In this document: positions 40,212 to 49,182 of the stretch, one piece after another
Position numbering within the stretch: the stretch's first letter is position 1
Layout of the letters: every line of letters starts with the position of its first letter
NCBI RefSeq assembly: GCF_002159185.1
Contig: NZ_NFHD01000013.1
Span: 33,554-97,553, forward strand
Length of the DNA: 64,000 nucleotides
Direction of reading: 5' to 3'
DNA from: Gemmiger sp. An87
GTDB taxonomy: Bacteria > Bacillota > Clostridia > Oscillospirales > Ruminococcaceae
Made by a program: the position numbers and the translations under genes
Notes under the pieces: generated by a model
Database searches by the model: none
What the model was told of the DNA's origin: nothing
The model's input: the letters and a program-made list of their open reading frames with translations, nothing else

Positions 40212-41219
40212 ATGAACCATAGCGCCAACACGGCAAGAGCATCTCTGGCAGATGCGAAAATGAAACAGGTGAACAAAAAGTTCCGGATCACCGGCCTGAC
40301 CACCGGCGCCCTGTCCGGCCTGACCTATGGCATCTACACCACTCTGGTGCTGGTGGCCGGCTACTACGAGCCTCTGGTCAGCGCAGTGGGCATCCTGGCA
40401 GCGCCCTATGTCTGCTCCGGTCTGAACGACCTTTTCGCCGGAATCTGGCTCACCATCTACAACGCCAAGAAGGGCCGTCTGGCTGAGATCGGCCGCACCA
40501 TCAACACCTTCCCCGGCAAGATGATGGTTCTGGGCGCGCTGCTGGGCGGTCCCATCGCCAACGGCGCTTATCTGGTTGGTCTGGCGCTGGCCGGTGCCTA
40601 CGCCATTCCCATCTCCGCCACCTGCGGCCTGTTCGGTGCTCTGTTCGCCTGGATCTTCCTGAAGCAGCGGCCCACCAAGCGGGTGGTCGCCGGCATGATC
40701 ATCTGCGTGAGCGGTGCGATCATCATTAACTGGGTCAAGCCGGAAGGCAGCCCCAACTTCACTCTGGGCATCATCTGCGCACTGATCGCGGCCATCTGCT
40801 GGGGCCTGGAAGGCATGCTCTCCAGCTACGGCGGCGCCATGATCGACACCGACGTTGCCACCAACATCCGCGAACTGTTCTCCGGTCTGGTTGATCTGGT
40901 CATCATCGTGCCTCTGGTTGGCGGCCTGGGTCTGCTGGGCGGCACCCTGAGCGCCGGTATGCCGGTTCTGTGGCTGGCCATTGCTGGCCTGAGCGCGGGC
41001 GCTTCCTTCCTGCTGTGGTACAAATCCAACGCCACTGTGGGCTGCGCCATCGGTATGAGCCTAAATGTGACCTATGCGTTCTGGGGTGTTCTGTTCTGCA
41101 TCCTGTTCCTGAACCAGCCCGTCACTCTGACCATTGTTGTGGGTTCCGTTGTGATCATCTTCGGTGCGATCCTGGTGACCATGAACCCGCTGGACTTTTT
41201 CAAGAAAGGGGAGGCGTAA
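40212..41219 (+). CDS. DMT-superfamily (EamA-type) membrane transporter
   Basis: A 335-residue inner-membrane protein with about ten hydrophobic helices in two repeated halves, the layout of EamA-type drug/metabolite transporters. A cytoplasmic N-terminus of about 30 residues precedes the first helix. The start ATG follows GGAGAACCACT. Its position second in the choline microcompartment operon suggests that it brings in choline or lets trimethylamine out. Other cut loci that I recall have small EmrE-type DMT exporters at this spot. It is not related to BetT or OpuC choline transporters. Substrate and direction are not predictable. Confidence 0.85.
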   Translation: MNHSANTARASLADAKMKQVNKKFRITGLTTGALSGLTYGIYTTLVLVAGYYEPLVSAVGILAAPYVCSGLNDLFAGIWLTIYNAKKGRLAEIGRTINTFPGKMMVLGALLGGPIANGAYLVGLALAGAYAIPISATCGLFGALFAWIFLKQRPTKRVVAGMIICVSGAIIINWVKPEGSPNFTLGIICALIAAICWGLEGMLSSYGGAMIDTDVATNIRELFSGLVDLVIIVPLVGGLGLLGGTLSAGMPVLWLAIAGLSAGASFLLWYKSNATVGCAIGMSLNVTYAFWGVLFCILFLNQPVTLTIVVGSVVIIFGAILVTMNPLDFFKKGEA

Positions 41220-41220
41220 C

Positions 41221-41505
41221 ATGCTGTTGCCTGCACGAATGGCGGTGCTCAACTATCTGAGCAGCGTGGAAAACGCAGATGTGAACGAGATCATGGAGGC
41301 CATGCGCCCCCTTTACGGCAAGGAGCGCCAGTTTACCAAGGACGCTTATCTGGATCATGTGATGTCGCTGGAAGCGAACGGGCTGTGCAGCCTGATCCGC
41401 TATGAGCTGGACGATCAGGACGAGCTGTCTCTCCGGTTCGCCATCAATGACGATGGCCGTTCCGCGGTGGAAAAATATGTTCCCGCAAAATACCGCAACA
41501 AGTAA
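41221..41505 (+). CDS. Small winged-helix-like protein of unknown function
   Basis: A 94-residue protein with the helix order of a winged helix (RMAVLNYLSSVENADVNEIM, then YLDHVMSLEANGLCSLI and a strand pair). It starts one base after the transporter stop, with GGGGAGG upstream, so it is firmly in the operon. It has no shell or enzyme motif. It could be a small DNA-binding regulator of the operon or a cargo adaptor. I do not recognise it from other microcompartment loci. Confidence 0.65.
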   Translation: MLLPARMAVLNYLSSVENADVNEIMEAMRPLYGKERQFTKDAYLDHVMSLEANGLCSLIRYELDDQDELSLRFAINDDGRSAVEKYVPAKYRNK

Positions 41506-41522
41506 AACAGGAGGAACCCTGC

Positions 41523-41819
41523 ATGAGATATTACGGTGAAGAAGCATTGGGCCTGGTGGAGACCTTGGGCCTGGTTCCCGCTCTGGAAGCTGCCGACAAG
41601 ATGCTGAAGGCGGCGGATGTGGAGCTGATCTCTTACGAGAACGTGGGCTCCACCCTGGTGACCATCATGGTCAAGGGCGATGTGGCCGCGGTTCGTTCCG
41701 CGGTGGAGGCCGGCGCTGAGGCGGCTGCCGCCATCGGCAAGCTGACCGCCAAGAACGTGATGCCCCGGCCCATCAAGGCAGTGGGCGCGATCGTGTCGGC
41801 TCACGACATCGACGCCTGA
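41523..41819 (+). CDS. BMC-H microcompartment shell protein
   Basis: A 98-residue single-BMC-domain shell protein (ALGLVETLGLVPALEAADKM, then GDVAAVRSAVEAGAEAA and the conserved MPRP). It differs clearly from the first shell gene and is closest to the next one. AGGAGG lies 9 nt before the ATG. It would form hexameric tiles of the shell. The extra MRYYGEE start before the BMC fold is short. Confidence 0.93.
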   Translation: MRYYGEEALGLVETLGLVPALEAADKMLKAADVELISYENVGSTLVTIMVKGDVAAVRSAVEAGAEAAAAIGKLTAKNVMPRPIKAVGAIVSAHDIDA

Positions 41820-41852
41820 CCGACCATCAACGATTGCACGAGAGGAACGACT

Positions 41853-42164
41853 ATGGAAAGATACGAAGCCATTGGATTGATCGAGACCTTCGGCCTGGTC
41901 TTCGCCCTGGAGGCGGCAGATGCCATGTGCAAGGCCGCGGATGTGGACCTGATCGGCTATGAGAATGTGGCCTCCGGCTACATCTCCGTGGTGGTACAGG
42001 GCGATGTGGGCGCCTGCCGCACCGCAGTGGACGCGGGCGTGAAGGCGGTAAAGGCCATGGACGCCGACGTTTACAGCTCGGTGGTCATCCCCCGCCCGCA
42101 CCCGGATCTGAGCAAGATCGTAGCCCGCTACAGTCTGCCCGATGACCTGCTGCCGCAGGAATAA
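41853..42164 (+). CDS. BMC-H microcompartment shell protein
   Basis: A 103-residue single-BMC-domain protein (AIGLIETFGLVFALEAADAM, YISVVVQGDVGACRTAVDAG, VIPRPHPDL). It has a short C-terminal extension ending LPDDLLPQE. It is the third shell gene in a row. The pore-loop region differs from the other copies, so it could pass other metabolites. GAGAGGAACG precedes the ATG. Confidence 0.93.
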   Translation: MERYEAIGLIETFGLVFALEAADAMCKAADVDLIGYENVASGYISVVVQGDVGACRTAVDAGVKAVKAMDADVYSSVVIPRPHPDLSKIVARYSLPDDLLPQE

Positions 42165-42191
42165 ACCGAAAGGGCATGAAGGAGCAGTGAA

Positions 42192-43571
42192 ATGAGATCC
42201 ATCGACAAAGATCTGAAAGCGGTCCAGGAAGCCCGCGTCCTGATGGAGGATGCGGCACAGGCGAAAAAAACACTGGCTCTTTTCGAACAACACCAGCTGG
42301 ACCGGATCACAGAACAGATGCTGCGGGGCATCCGGCCCCGCCTGGAAGCCCTTGTTCGGCAGTCGGTGCAGGAGACGGGCCGCGGCTGTGAAGCCGACGA
42401 GCTGCGCCTGTGCCGGATGCTGGCAGAGGGCATGGAAAAAAGCCTCGCCGGTATGAAGTGCGTGGGCGTTCTGGAGCAGGACGAGAAAAATGGCCTGTTG
42501 GAGATCGGCGTACCCATGGGCGTAATCGCGGCGGCGGTGCCGTCCATCAGCCCGGTGGCCGCGGTGCTCTGCGCGGCGGTGGCGGCGGTTAAGGCCGGGA
42601 ATGCGGTGGTGTTCGCCCCGCATCCCGCAGCGGCCGGTGTTACGGCACAGACCGCAGCCGTTCTGGCCCAGAGCGCGGAGGAAGCCGGCCTGCCCAAAGG
42701 GGCGCTGGCCTGCGCGGAGACAGCCGCCCGGGAGGGTGCGCTGGCCATGTTCCGCCACCCCCACGCGGCACTGATCCTGAACATGGGACGGTGCAGCCTG
42801 CTGGAGGAGGCCGCGGCCATCGGCAAACCGGTGCTGTACGGCGGCATCGCCCCCGGCCCCGCCTTCATCGAGAAGACCGCTGACCTGGAAAAGGCGGCGG
42901 CGGATATCGTGGCCAGCCGAAGCTTCAACAACGGCATGGGCCCGGGCGGAGAACAGTATGTGGTGGCGGACCGGCAGATTGCCGAGGCTTCCACAGCGCA
43001 GCTGAAACGCCAGGGCGCCTACTTCATGACCGCGGAGGAGCAGAAGCAGCTCACGAATCTGCTGGGGCTGCATCCCCATTGCAATGCCGGAGCCGACACC
43101 GCCTACATTGGCAAGTCGGCCTGCTGGCTGGCGGCAAAGGCGGGCTTCGCGGTGCCGGAGGGCACTCGGGTGCTGGTTTCACAGCAGGCCTACATCACCG
43201 ATTACAACCCCTACGCCAACGGGCTGCTCTGCCCGGTGATGGCCTTCTACATTGAAGAGGACTGGACCCACGCCTGTGAGAAGTGCATCGAGCTTCTGGT
43301 GAACGGCAGCAAGGGCAACACCCTCACCATTCACTCCCGCGACCCGGAGGTGATCCGGCAGTTCGCACTGAAAAAGCCGGTGGGCCGGGTGCTCATCAAC
43401 ACCCCGGCCGTGATGGGCGCAGCGGGCGTTACCACCCGGCTGTTTCCCACGGTGATCCTGGGCAGCGTGAGCGCAGGCCAGGGCATCACGGCGGATAACA
43501 TTTCCCCCATGAATCTGATCTATCGCAGAAAGGCAGCGTTCGGAATGCGCGGCTTTTCCTCGAACCAGTAA
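42192..43571 (+). CDS. Acylating aldehyde dehydrogenase homologue lacking the catalytic cysteine
   Basis: A 459-residue protein of the EutE/PduP aldehyde dehydrogenase family. The cofactor region is kept (GVPMGVIAAAVPSISPVAAV, KAGNAVVFAPHPAA). The catalytic segment reads SFNNGMGPGGEQ where the partner enzyme at 52583-54211 has TFDNGTICASEQ, so Pro251 replaces Cys251 at the same residue number. Without that cysteine no thioester can form, so it should not oxidise aldehydes. It may be a structural or regulatory partner, or bind NAD or CoA. It lies directly upstream of cutC, 28 bp before its start. The family call is secure; the inactive state is inferred from the missing residue. Confidence 0.88.
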   Translation: MRSIDKDLKAVQEARVLMEDAAQAKKTLALFEQHQLDRITEQMLRGIRPRLEALVRQSVQETGRGCEADELRLCRMLAEGMEKSLAGMKCVGVLEQDEKNGLLEIGVPMGVIAAAVPSISPVAAVLCAAVAAVKAGNAVVFAPHPAAAGVTAQTAAVLAQSAEEAGLPKGALACAETAAREGALAMFRHPHAALILNMGRCSLLEEAAAIGKPVLYGGIAPGPAFIEKTADLEKAAADIVASRSFNNGMGPGGEQYVVADRQIAEASTAQLKRQGAYFMTAEEQKQLTNLLGLHPHCNAGADTAYIGKSACWLAAKAGFAVPEGTRVLVSQQAYITDYNPYANGLLCPVMAFYIEEDWTHACEKCIELLVNGSKGNTLTIHSRDPEVIRQFALKKPVGRVLINTPAVMGAAGVTTRLFPTVILGSVSAGQGITADNISPMNLIYRRKAAFGMRGFSSNQ

Positions 43572-43598
43572 CTCCACAAGAAAGAGAGGACACTGATT

Positions 43599-46154
43599 TT
43601 GGATATTCGAGAATTTTCCAACAAGCTTGCAGAAGCTGCAAAGAATATGACGCCGGAGGAAAAGGCGTCGCTGATGAAGATGTTTGAGTCCGTTTCCCAG
43701 GAAATCACCCGGGAAGAGGCTCCCGCCGAGAGCTGCGGCTGCGCGGCGGAATACCCCGCTGAGGGCACCGGCATTCCCGACGGCATGACCCGCCGCCTGA
43801 AGCTGCTGAAGGAGAACTACCTGAAGCAGAAGCCCTCCATCACCACCTACCGGGCCCGCGCCATCACCAAGATCGCGGCCGAGAACCCCGGCATGCCCAA
43901 GATCGAGCTGCGCGCCAAGTGCTTCCGCTACTGCTGCGAGACCGCTCCTCTGGTCATTCAGGACAACGAGCTGATCGTTGGCGCTCCCTGCGGCGCCCCC
44001 CGCGCCGGCGCCTTCTCCCCGGATATCGCCTGGCGCTGGATGGTGGACGAGATCGACACCATCGGCACCCGCCCTCAGGACCCCTTCTACATTTCCGAAG
44101 AGGACAAGCGCATCATGCGCGAAGAGCTGTTCCCCTTCTGGAAGGGCAAATCCGTGGACGAGTACTGTGAAGACCAGTACCGTGAGGCCGGTGTGTGGGA
44201 GATGTCCGGCGAGTCCTTCGTGTCCGACTGCTCCTACCACGCTCTGAACGGCGGTGGTGACTCCAACCCCGGCTACGACGTGATCCTGATGAAGAAGGGC
44301 ATGCTGGATATCCAGAACTTGGCCAAGGAGCACCTGAGCCAGCTGCACTACGAGAACCCCGAGGACATCGAGAAAATCTACTTCTACAAGTCCATCATCG
44401 ACACCACCGAGGGCGTCATGATCTACGCCCGCAGAATGTCTGAGTACGCCCGCGAGCTGGCCGAGAAGGAGACTGATCCCAAGCGTAAGGCGGAGCTGTA
44501 CAAGATTTCTGAGGTGAACGCCCGCGTTCCCGCCCACAAGCCCGAAACCTTCTGGGAAGCCATCCAGGCCGTGTGGACCATCGAGTCCCTGCTGGTGGTG
44601 GAGGAGAACCAGACCGGTATGTCCATCGGCCGCGTGGACCAGTACATGTACCCCTTCTACAAGGCGGACATCGAGTCCGGCCGCATGAACGACTTCGAGG
44701 CCTTCGAGCTGGCCGGCTGCATGCTGATCAAGATGTCCGAGATGATGTGGATCACCAGCGAGGGCGGCTCCAAGTTCTTCGCCGGTTATCAGCCCTTCGT
44801 GAACATGTGCGTGGGCGGTGTGACCCGTGAGGGCCGCGACGCCACCAATGACCTGACCTACCTGCTGATGGACGCCGTTCGCCATGTGAAGATCTACCAG
44901 CCTTCTCTGGCCTGCCGCATCCACAACAAGTCTCCCCGCAAGTACCTGAAAAAGATCGTGGACGTGGTTCGTTCCGGCATGGGCTTCCCCGCCTGCCACT
45001 TCGACGACACCCACATCAAGATGATGCTGGCCAAGGGAGTTTCCATCGAGGATGCCCGTGACTACTGTCTGATGGGCTGCGTGGAGCCCCAGAAGGCCGG
45101 CCGCCTGTACCAGTGGACCTCCACTGCCTACACCCAGTGGCCCATCTGCATCGAGCTGGTGCTCAACCATGGCGTGCCCCTGTGGTACGGCAAGCAGGTT
45201 TGCCCCGATATGGGCGATCTGAGCCGCTTCAAGACCTACGAGGAGTTCGAGGCCGCCGTCAAGGAAGAGATCAAGTACATCACCAAGTGGACCAGCGTGG
45301 CCACCGTCATCTCCCAGCGCGTACACCGCGAGCTGGCTCCGAAGCCCCTCATGTCCATCATGTACGAGGGCTGCATGGAGAAGGGCAAGGACGTATCCTC
45401 CGGCGGCGCCATGTACAACTTCGGCCCCGGTGTGGTATGGTCGGGTCTTGCTACCTACGCCGACTCCATGGCCGCCATCAAGAAGCTGGTCTTTGACGAG
45501 AAGAAGTACACGCTGGAGCAGCTGAACGAGGCTCTGAAGGCCGACTTCCAGGGCTACGAGCAGATCCGCACCGACTGCCTGAACGCTCCCAAGTACGGCA
45601 ACGACGACGACTACGCCGACGATATTGCCGCCGATCTGGTGAACTTCACCGAGCACGAGCACAGAAAGTACAAGACCCTGTACTCCATCCTGAGCCACGG
45701 CACCCTGTCCATCTCCAACAACACTCCCTTCGGTCAGATGACCGGCGCGTCCGCCAACGGCCGTCACGCCTGGATGCCTCTGTCCGACGGCATCAGCCCC
45801 AGCCAGGGCGCGGACTTCAAGGGCCCCACCGCCATCATCAAGTCGGTGTCCAAGATGTCCAACGACAGCATGAACATCGGCATGGTTCACAACTTCAAGA
45901 TCATGGCCGGTCTGCTGGATACCCCGGAAGGCGAGGAGAGCCTGATCACTCTGCTGCGTACCGCCTGCATGTTCGGCAACGGCGAGATGCAGTTCAACTA
46001 TCTGGACAACGAGACTCTGATCGAGGCCCAGAAGCATCCCGAACAGTACCGCGACCTGATCGTTCGCGTGGCCGGTTACAGCGCCTTCTTCGTGGAGCTG
46101 TGCAAGGACGTGCAGGACGAGATCATCAGCCGCACCATGCTGAACCATTTCTAA
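43599..46154 (+). CDS. cutC: Choline trimethylamine-lyase, glycyl radical enzyme
   Basis: An 851-residue glycyl radical enzyme splitting choline into trimethylamine and acetaldehyde. The radical glycine is G826 (RVAGYSAFF), and C494 and E496 lie in the MGCVEP loop. The choline-site residues known in Desulfovibrio alaskensis CutC all appear with a constant offset of five: Y213, D221, F394, F400, T507 and Y511. Diol and glycerol dehydratases do not share this set. An amphipathic N-terminal helix (about 2-31) could target it to the shell. The start is TTG 43599, 8 nt after AGAGAGGA. The length matches type I CutC rather than the longer type II. Codon bias suggests very high expression. Confidence 0.93.
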   Translation: MDIREFSNKLAEAAKNMTPEEKASLMKMFESVSQEITREEAPAESCGCAAEYPAEGTGIPDGMTRRLKLLKENYLKQKPSITTYRARAITKIAAENPGMPKIELRAKCFRYCCETAPLVIQDNELIVGAPCGAPRAGAFSPDIAWRWMVDEIDTIGTRPQDPFYISEEDKRIMREELFPFWKGKSVDEYCEDQYREAGVWEMSGESFVSDCSYHALNGGGDSNPGYDVILMKKGMLDIQNLAKEHLSQLHYENPEDIEKIYFYKSIIDTTEGVMIYARRMSEYARELAEKETDPKRKAELYKISEVNARVPAHKPETFWEAIQAVWTIESLLVVEENQTGMSIGRVDQYMYPFYKADIESGRMNDFEAFELAGCMLIKMSEMMWITSEGGSKFFAGYQPFVNMCVGGVTREGRDATNDLTYLLMDAVRHVKIYQPSLACRIHNKSPRKYLKKIVDVVRSGMGFPACHFDDTHIKMMLAKGVSIEDARDYCLMGCVEPQKAGRLYQWTSTAYTQWPICIELVLNHGVPLWYGKQVCPDMGDLSRFKTYEEFEAAVKEEIKYITKWTSVATVISQRVHRELAPKPLMSIMYEGCMEKGKDVSSGGAMYNFGPGVVWSGLATYADSMAAIKKLVFDEKKYTLEQLNEALKADFQGYEQIRTDCLNAPKYGNDDDYADDIAADLVNFTEHEHRKYKTLYSILSHGTLSISNNTPFGQMTGASANGRHAWMPLSDGISPSQGADFKGPTAIIKSVSKMSNDSMNIGMVHNFKIMAGLLDTPEGEESLITLLRTACMFGNGEMQFNYLDNETLIEAQKHPEQYRDLIVRVAGYSAFFVELCKDVQDEIISRTMLNHF

Positions 46155-46169
46155 TTCATTTAAAACAGG

Positions 46170-46192
46170 GCCGGGGCCCGCTGGGCCCCGGC
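46170..46192 (+). other. GC-rich hairpin between cutC and cutD
   Basis: GCCGGGGCCC and GGGCCCCGGC form a perfect 10-bp stem with a 3-nt loop, 15 bp after the cutC stop. No T-tract follows. It probably protects the cutC mRNA end or lowers expression of the downstream activase. Confidence 0.65.
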
Positions 46193-46238
46193 TACTACAA
46201 CGGATCAAACCGGACCGTGGTTAGGAGAACGAAGCCAA

Positions 46239-47168
46239 ATGGAACGAAAAGCTCTGATCTTCAATGTGCAGAAATACAATATGTACGATGGCCCCGGCAT
46301 CCGGACGATCGTCTTTTTCAAGGGCTGCCCGCTGCGCTGCAAGTGGTGTGCGAACCCCGAAGGCCTGGAGCGCAAGGTGCAGGTCATGTTCAAGAAAAAA
46401 TCATGCGTGGACTGCGGCCTCTGCGTGCAGGCCTGCCCGGTGGGCATCCACACCATCTCGAAAGAGACGGGCAAGCATGAAGTCCGGCGGGACATCGACT
46501 GCACCGGCTGCCGCAAGTGCATCCAGGTCTGCCCTCAGGCAGCGCTGGAGATCACCGGCCAGGTGAAGACGGTGTCCGAGCTGCTGGAGATCGTGCAGGA
46601 GGACGCAGCGTTTTACAGCATGTCCGGCGGCGGCGTGACGCTGGGCGGCGGCGAATGCACCGCCCAGACCGAGGCCGCCCGGGATCTGCTGATGGAATGC
46701 AAGGCCGAGGGCATCAACACCGCCATCGAGACCTGCGGTCACATCAAGACCGACAAGCTGCTGCAGATTGCCGAATATGTGGATTTGTTCCTGTTCGACA
46801 TCAAGCACATGGATCCCAAACGGCACAACGAGCTCACCGGTATCGGCAACGAGCAGATTCTGCAGAACCTGAAGGAGCTGCTCAAGCGCCGCTACAACGT
46901 GAAAGTTCGCATGCCCATGCTGAAGGGCATCAACGACAGCAGGGAAGAGATCAATCAGGTGATCCAGTTCCTGCTGCCCTTCCGGGACGACCCCAACTTC
47001 AAAGGTGTGGACCTACTGCCCTACCACAAAATGGGCGTGGGCAAATACGCCCAGCTGGACAAGCCCTATCCCATCGAGGGTGACCCCAGCCTGAGCAAGG
47101 AGGATCTGGACCGGATCGAGGGCTGGATGAAGGAATGGAACTTCCCGGTCACCGTGGTCCGGCACTGA
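46239..47168 (+). CDS. cutD: CutC-activating enzyme (radical SAM)
   Basis: A 309-residue glycyl radical enzyme activase, which uses S-adenosylmethionine to make the radical on G826 of CutC. The radical-SAM cluster motif is C30-PLR-C34-KW-C37. An inserted ferredoxin-like domain holds two more [4Fe-4S] sites, C56-C59-C62-C66 and C88-C91-C94-C98. The SGGGVTLGGGE motif binds SAM. It is encoded right after cutC, as in known cut loci. Its oxygen-sensitive clusters fit a strict anaerobe. AGGAGAACG precedes the ATG. Confidence 0.95.
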   Translation: MERKALIFNVQKYNMYDGPGIRTIVFFKGCPLRCKWCANPEGLERKVQVMFKKKSCVDCGLCVQACPVGIHTISKETGKHEVRRDIDCTGCRKCIQVCPQAALEITGQVKTVSELLEIVQEDAAFYSMSGGGVTLGGGECTAQTEAARDLLMECKAEGINTAIETCGHIKTDKLLQIAEYVDLFLFDIKHMDPKRHNELTGIGNEQILQNLKELLKRRYNVKVRMPMLKGINDSREEINQVIQFLLPFRDDPNFKGVDLLPYHKMGVGKYAQLDKPYPIEGDPSLSKEDLDRIEGWMKEWNFPVTVVRH

Positions 47169-47180
47169 GGAGGCGAAACC

Positions 47181-47531
47181 ATGAACGAAACGCCCATCCC
47201 GGCCAGCCGGGTGATCGAGGAATCGGTTCCCGGCAAGCAGGTGACCATCGCCCATGTGATCGCATCCCCTGTGCCGGAAATCTACGAATGCCTGGGCATC
47301 GAAGGCAAGGGAGCCATCGGCATCCTGACCCTGTCGCCCTTCGAAACCGCCATGATCGCCGCCGACATCGCCGCGAAAGCGTCGGATGTGGAGATCGGTT
47401 TTCTGGACCGGTTCACCGGTTCGGTGGTGATCACCGGCGACGTGGAAAGCGTGGACACGGCGCTGTCCGCTGTGACCGACACGCTGGAACGTGTACTGGG
47501 CTTTGCCGCTGCGAAGGTGACCCGGACGTGA
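47181..47531 (+). CDS. eutS: EutS/PduU-type permuted BMC-H shell protein
   Basis: A 116-residue shell protein of the circularly permuted EutS/PduU kind. It starts with a beta-barrel strand region (SRVIEESVPGKQVTIAHVIA) before the BMC core (AIGILTLSPFETAMIAADIA) and ends VLGFAAAKVTRT. Such hexamers have an extra beta barrel over the pore and a bend that may shape shell edges. AGGAGGCG precedes the ATG. It overlaps the next gene by 4 bp. Confidence 0.9.
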   Translation: MNETPIPASRVIEESVPGKQVTIAHVIASPVPEIYECLGIEGKGAIGILTLSPFETAMIAADIAAKASDVEIGFLDRFTGSVVITGDVESVDTALSAVTDTLERVLGFAAAKVTRT

Positions 47532-48001
47532 GAAGAAAACGGATCATGCTCATCGGGCCGCAGAAAAGCGGCAAGACCACACTGGCCGCCCTGCTGGAAG
47601 GCAGGGAGATGGCAATACGCCGGGTGCCCAACATGGTGTATCGGGAGAAAACGCTGGATACACCGGGCGCTTATCTGGAAAGCCCCTGGATGCACAAGCA
47701 CCTCATCGCCGCTGCGCAGGATGCCTGCTGTGTGGTGATGGCGGCGGATGCAGCCGGAAAAAAGCGGGCCTATCCGCCCGCCTTTGCAAAGGCCTTCCGA
47801 GTGCCGGTGATCGGCGTGGTGACCCGCTGTGATCTGCCCGATGCAAACCCGGAAAGCGCACGGCGGCAGCTGCTGGAAGCGGGCGTAAAGGAGCCGGTGC
47901 TGCTCCTGAGCATCCGCAAGGCGGAAAGCGTGCAGGCGTTTTTAAGAACACTTGCACCGCACATGCCGCCCGTCAATGAAACCCAATGCCCCGAAGAATG
48001 A
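47528..48001 (+). CDS. eutP: EutP/PduV-like small P-loop GTPase-type protein
   Basis: A 157-residue P-loop protein of the EutP/PduV family. The Walker A motif is GPQKSGKTT, with a DTPGAYLE switch-like motif and a TRCDLPDA guanine-specificity motif. Start GTG 47528 overlaps the eutS stop. PduV has been linked to the outside of microcompartments and to their movement, and EutP to acetate kinase activity in some species; which applies here is unknown. It is present in a glycyl-radical type locus, so it is not tied to B12 enzymes. Confidence 0.88.
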   Translation: MRRKRIMLIGPQKSGKTTLAALLEGREMAIRRVPNMVYREKTLDTPGAYLESPWMHKHLIAAAQDACCVVMAADAAGKKRAYPPAFAKAFRVPVIGVVTRCDLPDANPESARRQLLEAGVKEPVLLLSIRKAESVQAFLRTLAPHMPPVNETQCPEE

Positions 48002-48039
48002 ACCGGGGCAAACACAATAAGGAAAGGAGGGGAAAGAGG

Positions 48040-49182
48040 ATGGCACATTTTCTCATGAGTACCCGCATCCACATGGGCCAGTCCTCGCTGGAGGAGATCA
48101 AGGGCCTTGGCATGAAGCGGGCTTACATCATCTGCGACCCCTTTATGAAAAAATGCGGCCGGGCAGAGGAGCTTGCCTCGATCCTGCACGAAGCGGGCAC
48201 CGAGACCGAGATCTTCTCGGATGTGGTGCCGGACCCGTCCATTGAGGTGGTCACCGCCGCCATTCAGGGCATGAAGAAGTTCGGGCCTGATGGCATTGTG
48301 GCACTGGGCGGCGGTTCGGCCATCGACACCGCCAAGGCAGCCGGTCAGCTGTACGGAGCCATGAACGGCGGTGCACGGCCCATGCTGGCCGCGGTGCCCA
48401 CCACCAGCGGCACCGGCAGTGAGGTGACCTCCTTCGCGGTCATCTCGGACACCCAGGCCCAGGTGAAATATGCGCTGCGGGATCAGGCCATGGTGCCGGA
48501 CGCAGCTTTTCTGGATCCGGCGCTCACCGCATCGGTGCCCCCGTCCATCACCGCCGACACCGGCATGGACGTGCTCACCCACGCGCTGGAAGCCTATGTG
48601 TCCACTAAGGCGGATGACTTCACCGACGCCTGCGCCGAAAAGGCGATCGGGCTGGTGTGGCAGTATCTGGAACGGGCCGTGGCCGACGGATCGGACATGG
48701 AAGCCCGGGAACACATGCACAACGCATCCTGCCTGGCAGGCATCGCCTTCAGCAACGCATCGCTGGGCATCTGCCACAGCATGGCCCACGCACTGGGCGC
48801 GGCGTTCCACATCCCCCACGGCAGAAGCAACGCATTGCTGCTGCCCCATGTGGTCGCCTACAATGCGGCGCTGGATTACAAGGACGAAAGCCGGGCGCTG
48901 CTGCGGTACGCCCAGATCGCCCAGATGCTGGGCATCGGCGGCGCGACCCCCAAAGCGGCGGTACACAACCTGCTCCGGCAGATCCGGAACCTGATGAAGC
49001 GGATCAACGAGCCCTTCTATGTGACCGATTGCCGGGTGGAGAAGGAAGCGTTTCTGGAGCAGGTGCCGGTCATGGCCCAGAAGGCCATGCAGGACGGCTG
49101 CACTGAGACCAATCCTCGGGTACCGGAACCCTGTGAACTGGAAGACCTTTACAAGGAACTCTGTAAAGGGGGTTCGGTATGA
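48040..49182 (+). CDS. Iron-containing alcohol dehydrogenase of the microcompartment
   Basis: A 380-residue group III, metal-dependent alcohol dehydrogenase of the EutG/PduQ/CutO type. It would reduce acetaldehyde to ethanol and regenerate NAD+ in the shell. NAD-binding GGGSAIDTAKA and TTSGTGSEVT are visible, as is the iron-ligand region ICHSMAHALGAAFHIPHG. The ATG at 48040 is preferred, 9 nt after AAGGAGG; the upstream frame lacks its own ribosome site. It could also act on lactaldehyde from the fucose pathway if that reaches it. It overlaps the next gene by 4 bp. Confidence 0.92.
   Translation: MAHFLMSTRIHMGQSSLEEIKGLGMKRAYIICDPFMKKCGRAEELASILHEAGTETEIFSDVVPDPSIEVVTAAIQGMKKFGPDGIVALGGGSAIDTAKAAGQLYGAMNGGARPMLAAVPTTSGTGSEVTSFAVISDTQAQVKYALRDQAMVPDAAFLDPALTASVPPSITADTGMDVLTHALEAYVSTKADDFTDACAEKAIGLVWQYLERAVADGSDMEAREHMHNASCLAGIAFSNASLGICHSMAHALGAAFHIPHGRSNALLLPHVVAYNAALDYKDESRALLRYAQIAQMLGIGGATPKAAVHNLLRQIRNLMKRINEPFYVTDCRVEKEAFLEQVPVMAQKAMQDGCTETNPRVPEPCELEDLYKELCKGGSV

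Noticed and set aside
43179..46208. Long minus-strand open frame opposite cutC
   Set aside because: It is a shadow of the strongly C-ending codon use of cutC; composition is low-complexity Leu/Val/His/Gly and there is no ribosome site.
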